Below are positions 53,401 to 60,544 of a stretch of 64,000 nucleotides of DNA, in pieces. Made by a program: the position numbers and the translations under genes. Origin of the DNA: Flavobacterium sp. SUN052 (lineage in GTDB: Bacteria; Bacteroidota; Bacteroidia; Flavobacteriales; Flavobacteriaceae); assembly GCF_028867935.1 (NCBI RefSeq), contig NZ_JAPQNS010000005.1:364451-428450 (forward strand), read 5' to 3'. Position 1 is the first letter of the stretch. Every line of letters begins with the position of its first letter. The notes beneath the pieces were generated by a model, which saw nothing but the letters and a program-made list of their open reading frames with translations, was not told the DNA's origin and searched no databases.

Positions 53401-55461
53401 AGCACCGTTACGCCAAAACTCTCGCGGTATCAGCCCGTACCGTTCGATGCTTTACAACTCAATTATCAGAGTAATGCACAGCAGGCCATTGGTTCAAACA
53501 TCCCGTGGGATTTAGGTGCCTGGGCAAATCTGTACGTCACCTTCGACGATCCGGTCGAGGAAATCTACGTCGAATACCGCAAGGATAACACCTACTCGTT
53601 CAATGTCTATAACGACATCCGGATTGGTGCCGTGAGCGTAACCTGCCGCCCACCAACCCCGAAAGCGCCATTGGCCGACAACGTGTATGTGTACAAGGAG
53701 GTTTCGCCAAATCCGCAGAAAACCGACGCAGAGGTAGTGTATAAGTTCACGGTTCAGAACACGAACTGTGGTACTAAAACGATCAACCTGACCGATAACC
53801 TGCCGGGTGGCCTATCCTGGATCGACAGTACCCTGGTGACGCCAGCTTCTATGACTGTTGGGTCGGTGAATGGGTACGGCAACACGGCAAACCTGACACT
53901 GAGCAGTGTAAACGTGGCTGCTGGTACAAGCACCTTCTATATCAGTGCGAAAGGCAGTGCCGCTGGTACCTTTATGAACCAGGCAAGCTACGTGGTTACC
54001 GATGGTACCGGAACGTCATTCTTATCCGACGATCCGTCGGTAGCGGGAACAACGGCTCAGCCAACGCCATTGACGCTGATTGATAATGATCCAGAGGCTA
54101 ATTTGATCGTTACGAAAGCTGTTGATGAAACAACAGCTGGCCAAAACGAAGTCCTGACGTATACCTACACGATTACCAACCCGAATGCGGGTTCGGCGGT
54201 GTTAACCACCTTCCAGGACCTGCTACCGGGCGAGCTAACGTATGTTGGTGGATCGCTCACGGGAGCGGGCAGCGCAACAGCCTCGCCTTATAGTGGCTCG
54301 GCAGTGCTGGCTATTCGGAACCTGACGGTTGCGGGTGGTAGTTCGCTGACACTCTCCGTTCAGGCAAACACCAACAGTTATACCATCGGGGCGGTAGCCA
54401 ACAATATGGCGCAGGTAACGCCGGATGTAAACTCGGGCTTCCGCATCAAAACCTACAACTCCAATGTGGTCAGTACCACCATTCTGGTGCCGCCAACCGT
54501 TGCGATTCTTAGCCCGGCCAACAGCACAACAACAACCATAAACCCAACCGTGAGCGGTACGGCTACGCCGGGAAGTACGGTGGTGTTAACGGCCCCTGGC
54601 CCGGCAACGCTCTGTACCACAACGGCAACGGCAGGTGGTACGTGGAGTTGTCAGGTAAACCTGACGCCCGGTGAGCAATCGCTGACTGCCATTGCCACCA
54701 ACCAGGTAGGTGACAGCAGTCCGGCCATAACCCAGATTACGGCGATCAATCAATCGACACCGTTTACGGCCAGCAACCCTCCGCTACAAACGGCTTCAGC
54801 AGGGGGCACACGGTCGGGCAATGCCGCAACCGAGCTTGCACCGACGGGTGGTTCAACGCCATTCAGCTACAGTAACGATACGGGTAATCCATCGTGTACG
54901 GGTGTAGTTGGTGCCACCGAGCTACCAGCCAGCAGCAACCTGACGGTGAATAGCAGCACCGGTAGCTATAGTTACGTGGCACCAACAACCCCAGGGTTTT
55001 ACTACTTCTGTATCAAGGTATGCGATAACAGTACACCAACGCCACAGTGTATTACCAAGACCTATACACTGCTGGTTTCGCCGGTTCCGGCTGGTGGTAA
55101 TGTCAACTGTGGGGCTACCCTGCTTATTGGGGCTGTCAATCAGGGAACACCCGGTAGCGCTGTCCTGAAAATCACGATGACCGTGACCAGCATCGGTAGC
55201 TTCCCCGTGTCGGTAACTGGTTCTGGCTTCTCGCTGCAAATCAATCCAACCAATCTGACGGCTTCGAGCACAGGTACTCAGGCATTCTACGTGCCTGTCA
55301 ATTACAGCGGAGCAACCCTCGGAACACTCGACGTCACCATAACCGGTGCGGGTACGTGTTCGTACAACCTGGCTGGCCAAACGCCAACGGGCAAGAACCA
55401 ACCCGTGATGGACATTGGTGGAAGTTGTATCGCGATTACACCAGCCTCGCTGGGGAAATAA
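47416..55461 (+). CDS. Giant exported surface protein with four LamG-like modules and DUF11/Ig repeats
   Basis: From ATG 47416 the protein has 2681 residues; a GTG lies six codons upstream. A long N-terminal extension precedes the hydrophobic core and the VQAQ cleavage site near residue 77. Four tandem modules of about 450 residues (starting near residues 82, 523, 987 and 1446) each begin GG(V/I)..NL.(L/M)W(L/V)KAD, then carry MQKxNTYLAxKxG(V/S)TLG, GIG+D..EGLNQKQS+S and W.VQETG blocks. A domain near 1865-2075 (FHWDGWWYG, IIRDIDGWIG) follows, then two DUF11 repeats (about 2091-2355), one Ig-like repeat, a cadherin-like segment and a final beta domain. No T9SS C-terminal domain is seen. It is probably an adhesin or biofilm matrix protein and leads the operon. 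Confidence 0.9.
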   Translation: MKRFLPFVYGQFYSRLLWPVLAYLLKLVTRSLNSVPRVIPIVYKLPFYEKQTASHGRTALAIGMLMAGWLGATQVQAQSPGGVSANLKLWLKADAITGVSNGGNLTAWSNSAAGAYTLSSTGYIAPVFYNSTAANLVNFNPAVSYNGTMNLRNTTRLLASTSPFSMIGVGVDRKTYAGEVRGIMGLGVDGNYPAIDFQTDGYSPNGWNPWMSGSSPAEWTGGNGRVAGINGSSTTQPNIVGVTASNASGTINYSVNNIISYLNGYKETTTLDAFQQDQIGNWTFVGSSGGEYYNGLIPEVIIYDQQLSDTDMQKIQTYLAVKYGSTLGQTSAGAAGLNAAGYNYLATNGTTIIWNTTTNTGYNNSIFGIGRDDTEGLNQKQSKSQQPGSIVTIGNGTGIGTTNASNANSFSANLAYELVGDNGAPASYSTSYAPTTFTPAVTGSFYRMGRTWRVQETGAVDIVTISVPASTKAERLLVSSNGSFTPGSTQEIALTADGNGNLTATVDFNNGDYFSFGATAFAPGGIVANLEMWVKADAGIAAADGGNVTTWADQSLSSYDLIQPTTGNQPVYRASSKLVNFNPSVDFDGTKYIRNDNPLMPYNSPYTFGWLAQDTNPNGGWRAMFSSEDAWDYFSVYKSDYLLGAANYNGWIPYGIYGTPDAGYSGKGTIYGPLDNAIYSSGSNFTTQDPRTKRAQAQIFGMASNGAKTDPFYTWTDGYKDTPNWSPANELGPSTHFFQRLAVGSDYFGPNGAGEAEDFIGQINEFYVYSRTLSDVEMQKVNTYMALKWGVTLGQGNGAVMRNANNVNYLATNGAIIWDATANSGYSYNIAGIGKDVAEGLNQKQSRSVHSYNNGDLVTMGLGTVAATNAANSFTFAADKSYEIWGDNGQPRSYSTVYVPTSFTPAGGVGFYRMGATWTVQETGTVGTVTVRVPASSFAERLLVSNSASFPSGSTQEILLTSDGNGNLSAPVDFTTGQFFTFGAAEKAPGGVVSGLQLWLKADAISGVSNGSAVSAWDNSVLTNSSYDVTQPTATLQPAFYNSTDSKLVNFNPTLYFDGSAKALGNESRLMAANSAFTFMSVGIDEDDNYGLIRALFSSESNVDQFVLYKYLGGSIIHSSNGWWPYTVGGKDFGKGNKFSPAGGSNGFYNGSNFTSNGTTEHIQPQIVGMSGASASTFTSFNYNSWNDGYKDSPGTLYRDPGAFGGYAVGSDITNLAITYEHWKGRIPEQIAYDRQLTDTEVQKVNTYLGIKYGVTLGQGNGAVRNNAINYNYLATDGTVVWSTATNSGYNYDIAGIGQDNFEGLNQKQSRSVNATFQPAIGLGTVAASNNANANSFVADKSYMIWGSNGQADAYAVSYTPSFTTTAPYYSMARVWKVQETGTVGVVTVSIPGNAPNTLLLVSNGTNFATSSGVTEYTMVSDGNGNMTAQVNYSNGQYFTFAVQAFAPGCVIPNLTVWLKADNITTVASGSSVSAWPDASPNGNDHTAVSLANSQPKFTTNAFNYNPAVTFDGSDVLMTDAFASGTDAVHVFAMSRVNDNNWRGLYGFNRDRTHVQWYNGGGANKPSVWLANGGNLYPSTALGLTYGVASYLLPKNGTQQTINWNGTASSINSSTVNYDFSTNKMGVGGDAANDGSSLSEMFLGDIAEVVIYKTANGAAMNATDVSKIESYLGLKYGVTLSHNYLSGAGTTIYNVSTYNNNVTGVGRDDCQQLNQKQSKSLNTGAKLTIGLSTTIASSNLTNPGSFTGDKTFVVFGDNGLTGTSPIVAGASSCPAPALIDKYTNLAYKVTETGDAPSSHLEFDASGFGFNSTYPLYMQVASDAAFSNIIVNVPMSFSSGLATTNYNFPANSTVYIRFAGNTSAPANMCVAPKTQTFHWDGWWYGTKQKVLLPNYLPQSQSATAAMTMSVSVTDNSNLLLYKPTVDWWPVFDGLGLFIPRNDNSSNESNLITTRMQFRAGTSTSVVSAQTASFIIRDIDGWIGGRDIVKVYGKLGASTVTPKLSRYQPVPFDALQLNYQSNAQQAIGSNIPWDLGAWANLYVTFDDPVEEIYVEYRKDNTYSFNVYNDIRIGAVSVTCRPPTPKAPLADNVYVYKEVSPNPQKTDAEVVYKFTVQNTNCGTKTINLTDNLPGGLSWIDSTLVTPASMTVGSVNGYGNTANLTLSSVNVAAGTSTFYISAKGSAAGTFMNQASYVVTDGTGTSFLSDDPSVAGTTAQPTPLTLIDNDPEANLIVTKAVDETTAGQNEVLTYTYTITNPNAGSAVLTTFQDLLPGELTYVGGSLTGAGSATASPYSGSAVLAIRNLTVAGGSSLTLSVQANTNSYTIGAVANNMAQVTPDVNSGFRIKTYNSNVVSTTILVPPTVAILSPANSTTTTINPTVSGTATPGSTVVLTAPGPATLCTTTATAGGTWSCQVNLTPGEQSLTAIATNQVGDSSPAITQITAINQSTPFTASNPPLQTASAGGTRSGNAATELAPTGGSTPFSYSNDTGNPSCTGVVGATELPASSNLTVNSSTGSYSYVAPTTPGFYYFCIKVCDNSTPTPQCITKTYTLLVSPVPAGGNVNCGATLLIGAVNQGTPGSAVLKITMTVTSIGSFPVSVTGSGFSLQINPTNLTASSTGTQAFYVPVNYSGATLGTLDVTITGAGTCSYNLAGQTPTGKNQPVMDIGGSCIAITPASLGK
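47656..52720 (+). repeat. Four tandem LamG-like modules, about 1.35 kb each
   Basis: Module starts lie near 47656, 48985, 50378 and 51755, giving periods of about 1329, 1393 and 1377 bases. Modules 1-3 share the most; module 4 is shorter after the GLKYGVTLS block. They are diverged paralogous copies, not recent duplicates. Confidence 0.75.
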
Positions 55462-55506
55462 GTGACTTATGGAAAAAATAGAGTTTCACTCAATCGAAAA
55501 CACAAG

Positions 55507-58500
55507 ATGAGTAATTACAGATATTTCCTGACCATAAGTCGCATAGCCTGGGTATGTTGCCTGCTTACGGTACTGGCCTTCACAAGGGCCAGTGCCCAAC
55601 TGCCGGTGTTGCCCACCATCAGCGCGGCTTGTGATTACAATACGGCTCCAGCAACGGTGACGCTTTCGGTAACCAATATTCCGGCTGGCTACAATACAAC
55701 CTACCTGTTGGTTGACATGGCAACGGGGGCTATTGTTCAGGCCAATTCATCGGGGCCAACGTTTGGCAGTGTTCAGCCGGGCTTGTATTACGCCGTAGCT
55801 GCGCACTTTAAAGGGGTATTGGTCGACGCGACAGCCGGTAAACTAATTTCAAACGTTTACGAAACCAATGCCTGTTTAACGTATTCTGATGCTGTGTCGA
55901 TGCGGGTTTGTGCGCCGGCCAATGCCTGCGATTATGTATCGGCTCCGGCTTCGGTTTCGTTCACGGCTACCAATATTCCGGCTGGCGTAACAACCACTTA
56001 TGTCTTGGTGGATGAGGCTACGAACCTGATTCTACAAACGAGCAGTACGCTGAATTTTGCGAATGTACCCCAGGGCGATTATGCCATTACAGCCGTCCAT
56101 TATACGGGTACCTTGAGCGGTTTGTCATCGGGCAACCGATTATATGATATAACAACGAGTCAAAGCAACTGCTTTGGCGTATCGAATACAGTACGCATTC
56201 GGGTTTGTGCGTTTCCGCTTACCATCACTGGCCCGGCTAATGCAACAACGGTGGCTAGCACCAATCCACCCATTACGGGTGTCGCTACACCGGGTAGTAA
56301 CGTGACCGTAACAACACCGGATGGCCAAACCTGCGTAACAACTGCCTCCACGCCAGATGGCACCTGGACCTGTACGAGCCTGACGTTTTCGCCAGGGCCA
56401 AACAGCGTAACGGCTACGGATGGCACGACGTCGGCAGTGAGCAACTTTACGGTTACACCACCAGCAAGTCCGCCAACGGTGGCTATCACCAGCCCGGTTA
56501 ATATTACCACGGCCAGCACCAACCCACCCATCAGCGGTACGGCTACGGCGCTGGCATCGGTGACGGTGAATGGTCCAAATAATCAATCGTGCGTAACCAC
56601 GGCGAGCGCGTCAGGTACCTGGACGTGTACCAGCCTGACCTTTACGCCGGGTTCGCAAACGGTGACTGCTGTTGCCAGCACCACCGCTGGAACCAGCCCG
56701 GTAGCTACGACCAGCTTCACGGTGGTGGCTCCGATAGCCATAACCGGCCCGCCAAACGGCACCACGGTAGCGAGTCTGAACCCACCGATCAGCGGAACCT
56801 CTTCGCCCGGTGCGAGCGTGACGGTGACGGGTGGCCCCGGCTCAACAGGTGGCCCCTGCATCACCACGGCGAATGCCAGTGGCGTCTGGAGTTGTACGAG
56901 TATCACCTTCCCGAGTGGGCCAACCAGCGTAACGGCTACGGATGGCACAACGTCGGCGGTGAGCAACTTTACCGTTTCACCAACAAACCCGCCGACGGTT
57001 GCGATTTTAAGCCCAACGAACAATTCCACGATTACTACTACACCGACAATTTCGGGAACGGCCACGCCGGGTAGTCTGGTAACCGTGTCGTTGCCGAATG
57101 TAAATCCATTATTGTCGCCAGTGCAGTTCTGCCAGACAACAGCCTCGGTAACGGGAGCCTGGTCATGTAGTGGTGTTACGGCTCTGACAGGTCCGAAAAC
57201 CATTACGGCAATCGCCAGCAATGCGAACGGCACCAGCACACCCGACACGAAAAATGTGGTGATTGCAGTTGGGGTTGATATCTGCGCGATAACCTTGCCA
57301 ATCCTGTTGCCGTTGGGAAGCACGATCACGATTCCTAACTATTGCCCAACAGCAACCTGGATCTACTACAAAGATCTGCCAGCAGCTACATCGGCTTACA
57401 TGGCGATTGATCCGAACGGAAACGCCTGGAATCCAGCCAGTCTGGCCATTGATGCGGCTACGGTTGGTAGCTATTCGGCTACCAGCGGAGGCACAACCAC
57501 GAAGTTGGCCTACCGGATGTTTCATATTATAGCTCCGGGTACGTTTACAGTCAACGGTGGCGTAAAAGTTCGCCTGTATTACGATCCGGCTGAATTTGCG
57601 GGATTGCCAACGGGTAGACAAACCTGGTTTAAGCACACGGCACACCTAAAAACGGCAGTATTGGCCGATCTGACCGCTACCACCCTGACCAACGCTGTTT
57701 CGGTTACGCCCGATGCGTCGGGAACGGAACTTGGGGTAGGTGGGCTACAGGTTGCCTACGTTGAATTTCATAACGTTACCTCCTTCTCGACGTTTGGCTA
57801 TATGGGGTCAAGCACCTCGTCTCCAATCGCCATTACCGGCCCGCCAAACGGCACCACAGTCGCGAGTCTGAACCCGCCCATCAGCGGAACCTCGGCTCCC
57901 GGCACGAGCATAACGGTAACGGGTGGCCCCGGCTCAACGGGTGGCCCCTGCATTACCACGGCTAATGCCAGTGGTGTCTGGAGTTGTACGAGCATTACCT
58001 TCCCCAGCGGACCAACCAGCGTAACGGCAACGGATGGCACAACGTCGGCGGTGAGCAACTTTACAACTACTAGTCCTCCTTCATTAACAGTAGCACCGAC
58101 TGGTCCGCAGACGACCACGGCCCCGGTGATTTCGGGAACGGCCACGCCGGGTAGCACGGTCGTGATCACGGGTCCTGGGCCAGCCACGCTTTGCACAACG
58201 ACCGCTTCAGCATCGGGTACGTTCTCGTGTCCGGTAAGCGTAACCGCGGGTCCAAATACGCTGACGGTAACGGCTTGTACGTCGGGCGGTTGCTCGACCA
58301 CCACGATCAGCTTCACGGCGGTTGGTCCGCCGAGTCTGACCGTAACGGGGCCAGTGAATACGACGGCTCCGCCTTTACCGACCATTGCTGGTACGGCCAC
58401 GCCGGGTAGCGTGATCACCATTACCGATCCATTTAATCAGACGGTCTGCTCAACCACGGCTTCTGCTTCGGGTACGTTCACCTGCGGTCCGATCAGTGGT

Positions 58501-60525
58501 CTGCCGGTTGGTCCCAATACCCTAACGGTTACGGCAACCGGACCAGGTGGTAGTACTTCGCAACCGGTCACATTTACTACGGTGACTGTGCCAACTGTAG
58601 CTATTAACAGTCCGACTGATGGTACTACGGCCACTACTACACCGACCGTATCGGGTACCGCTACTCCCTTGGCTTCCGTCACAGTGCTGGGACCAAATAG
58701 TCAGTCTTGTGTGACGACAGCGGCTGCTGACGGCTCGTTTACCTGTACGAGTCTGACCTTTGCGGCCGGACCTGCTTCGGTTACAGCTATTGCCAGTAAC
58801 GCGGGTGGCACTAGTACACCAGCGGTGAGCAACTTCACGGCGGTAGCAAGCTGTAACGTGTCGACCTCAATCACGTCGGGCACGGCTTGTGGAACGCTCA
58901 TACCCGTTGTTACGGGCGGTACGGCTCCGTATTCATACAGCTGGACTGGCCCAACCATGACTGTTACGGCGGTCAATAAGGATGCCACGCACCCCTACTT
59001 TGGGGTTGGTTCTACCATGGGATTTGCCATTGATGGGGTACAGGGTAAAGAGTTGACCCTTGTGCGGGGTGTTACCTACAGTTTTGCTGTCAACACACCG
59101 GGTCATCCACTAGCCTTTACCAACAGTCCGGTGGGTGGAGCAGCTAACACAGCTCAGGATATTACGGCGGGCGTTACGGGTGCGGGTACCACCAACGGGG
59201 TGATCACCTTTACTCCTTCGGCTGCTACGCCTAACCTGATTTATTACAACTGCGACGTCCATGAAAACATGGGCTGGAAAATAAACATCATCGACCAACA
59301 GCCCAATGGCGGGTTAGCCAATGCGATGGCAGGGACGTATTCGCTCACCGTAACCAGCGCCAGTGGCTGCTCATCGACGGCCACGGCTTCGGTAACTGCC
59401 TGCGCTCCAACGCTGGCGGTGCTGAGTCCGGCCAACAACGGTACAGCGACAACCACGCCAACCGTATCGGGAACGGCCACGCCGGGAAGCCAAATAGTGA
59501 TTACGGGTCCTGGACCAGCCACGCTGTGTACGACCACCGCTTCGGCATCGGGTACGTTTGCCTGTGCGCTGACGACGCCGTTGCCAGCAGGGCCCAACAC
59601 CCTGACGGTAACGGCGACAGGTCCGGGTGGGTCGATTTCAACTCCGGTGACGTTTACCACCGTATCACCGGCCTCGCTGACGGTAGCGCCAACGGGACCG
59701 ACCACTACGACCGCTCCGGTGATTTCGGGAACGACTACACCGGGCAGTCAGGTAGTGATTACGGGTCCTGGACCAGCTACGCTTTGTACGGCAACGTCTA
59801 ATGCGTCGGGTGTGTTCTCCTGTACAGTAAATGTACCGGCAGGTCCCACGACTTTGACGGTGACAGCCTGTACAACGGGTGGTTGTTCGACTACCACCGC
59901 CAGCTTTACAGCCGTAGTGCCACCAACTATTGCTCTCACCAGCCCGCTACCGGGTACCACCGTGGCCAATACGAATCTGCCAATTAGCGGTACGGCTACA
60001 CCGGGCAGTAACGTCACCGTTACAACGCCCGATGGCCAAACCTGCATAGCGCTGGCTGCAACGCCGAGTGGCATCTGGACCTGTACGAGCCTGACGTTTG
60101 CCGATGGGCCTGCCTCTATTACGGCAACTCCGGGTCTGAATGGACAAACGGGTTCTCCGGTTGTCAGCAACTTCACGGTGAATGCCTGCCCCACGCCAAC
60201 GGTGGCTGGTACGGTCACGCTGATCGGCTCGCTGACGCTGTGTAGTGTCAACAACGCAGCCAGTCTCACCCTGACCGGTCAAACGGGGAATGTACTGCGC
60301 TGGGAAACCTCGACGGATAACGGGAACACCTGGACAACGGCCCTGGGCAGCAACACCACAACGACCATAAACTTTGCGGATGCGGTGAATAACCAGCAAT
60401 TCCGGGCAGTGGTGAACAATGGCGGCTCGTGCGCCAACGGTAACTCCGTGCCCATAACGATAAGCACCAGTCCCACGGCCTGCTCGGCAGACTGTTTAGT
60501 ATTACCCTCAGCCATTGTCAAATAA
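55507..60525 (+). CDS. Giant exported Ig-repeat protein with an inserted cupredoxin-like domain
   Basis: ATG 55507 gives 1672 residues with a signal peptide cut after ASAQ (about 31). Two related 100-residue repeats starting with ACDY follow (36-236). Then come eleven Ig-like repeats of about 85 residues, each opening (I/L).SP.N.TT..NPPISGTATP and holding a Cys pair in C.TTASA.GTWTC. A unique 185-residue domain separates repeats 4 and 5 (about 590-775). Between repeats 8 and 9 a SprB-type repeat (GGTAPYSYSWTGP ... GTYSLTVTSASGCSS) is split by a cupredoxin-like domain (about 1149-1263). A last Ig-like domain ends in a short tail with Cys and terminal Lys. It starts 45 bp after the first giant gene's stop. 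Likely a cell-surface adhesin. Confidence 0.88.
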   Translation: MSNYRYFLTISRIAWVCCLLTVLAFTRASAQLPVLPTISAACDYNTAPATVTLSVTNIPAGYNTTYLLVDMATGAIVQANSSGPTFGSVQPGLYYAVAAHFKGVLVDATAGKLISNVYETNACLTYSDAVSMRVCAPANACDYVSAPASVSFTATNIPAGVTTTYVLVDEATNLILQTSSTLNFANVPQGDYAITAVHYTGTLSGLSSGNRLYDITTSQSNCFGVSNTVRIRVCAFPLTITGPANATTVASTNPPITGVATPGSNVTVTTPDGQTCVTTASTPDGTWTCTSLTFSPGPNSVTATDGTTSAVSNFTVTPPASPPTVAITSPVNITTASTNPPISGTATALASVTVNGPNNQSCVTTASASGTWTCTSLTFTPGSQTVTAVASTTAGTSPVATTSFTVVAPIAITGPPNGTTVASLNPPISGTSSPGASVTVTGGPGSTGGPCITTANASGVWSCTSITFPSGPTSVTATDGTTSAVSNFTVSPTNPPTVAILSPTNNSTITTTPTISGTATPGSLVTVSLPNVNPLLSPVQFCQTTASVTGAWSCSGVTALTGPKTITAIASNANGTSTPDTKNVVIAVGVDICAITLPILLPLGSTITIPNYCPTATWIYYKDLPAATSAYMAIDPNGNAWNPASLAIDAATVGSYSATSGGTTTKLAYRMFHIIAPGTFTVNGGVKVRLYYDPAEFAGLPTGRQTWFKHTAHLKTAVLADLTATTLTNAVSVTPDASGTELGVGGLQVAYVEFHNVTSFSTFGYMGSSTSSPIAITGPPNGTTVASLNPPISGTSAPGTSITVTGGPGSTGGPCITTANASGVWSCTSITFPSGPTSVTATDGTTSAVSNFTTTSPPSLTVAPTGPQTTTAPVISGTATPGSTVVITGPGPATLCTTTASASGTFSCPVSVTAGPNTLTVTACTSGGCSTTTISFTAVGPPSLTVTGPVNTTAPPLPTIAGTATPGSVITITDPFNQTVCSTTASASGTFTCGPISGLPVGPNTLTVTATGPGGSTSQPVTFTTVTVPTVAINSPTDGTTATTTPTVSGTATPLASVTVLGPNSQSCVTTAAADGSFTCTSLTFAAGPASVTAIASNAGGTSTPAVSNFTAVASCNVSTSITSGTACGTLIPVVTGGTAPYSYSWTGPTMTVTAVNKDATHPYFGVGSTMGFAIDGVQGKELTLVRGVTYSFAVNTPGHPLAFTNSPVGGAANTAQDITAGVTGAGTTNGVITFTPSAATPNLIYYNCDVHENMGWKINIIDQQPNGGLANAMAGTYSLTVTSASGCSSTATASVTACAPTLAVLSPANNGTATTTPTVSGTATPGSQIVITGPGPATLCTTTASASGTFACALTTPLPAGPNTLTVTATGPGGSISTPVTFTTVSPASLTVAPTGPTTTTAPVISGTTTPGSQVVITGPGPATLCTATSNASGVFSCTVNVPAGPTTLTVTACTTGGCSTTTASFTAVVPPTIALTSPLPGTTVANTNLPISGTATPGSNVTVTTPDGQTCIALAATPSGIWTCTSLTFADGPASITATPGLNGQTGSPVVSNFTVNACPTPTVAGTVTLIGSLTLCSVNNAASLTLTGQTGNVLRWETSTDNGNTWTTALGSNTTTTINFADAVNNQQFRAVVNNGGSCANGNSVPITISTSPTACSADCLVLPSAIVK
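56737..56970 (+). repeat. Intragenic direct repeat, copy A
   Basis: This 234-base stretch, covering most of Ig-like repeat 3, matches 57829-58062 without gaps; I count 23 differences by eye (about 90% identity), only about three of them changing an amino acid. Confidence 0.9.
57829..58062 (+). repeat. Intragenic direct repeat, copy B
   Basis: Second copy of the 234-base unit, covering most of Ig-like repeat 5, 1092 bases downstream of copy A. The unique domain at about 57270-57820 lies between the copies, so recombination between them would delete that domain in frame. Confidence 0.9.
58948..59298 (+). other. Cupredoxin-like domain nested in a SprB-type repeat
   Basis: Within the second giant protein, TMTVTAVNKDATHPYFGVG starts a beta-rich domain of about 115 residues. 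It contains ELTLVRGVTYSFAVNTPGHP, then LIYYNCDVHENMGWKINI. The His of GHP and the C-x2-H-x2-M set match type 1 copper ligands. SprB-like sequence flanks it on both sides and would join into one repeat if the insert were removed. Confidence 0.7.
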
Positions 60526-60544
60526 CCGCTACCAACGAAAAGCT

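Noticed and set aside
55462..60525. Long leftward ORFs opposite the second giant gene
   Set aside because: They mirror the repeat structure and codon bias of the real gene and have Val/Pro/Gly-rich translations with no domains.
60000..60525. T9SS C-terminal sorting domain
   Set aside because: I looked for the usual final beta-sandwich with a G/N-rich strand pattern and conserved closing Lys-rich motif and found only a short tail.
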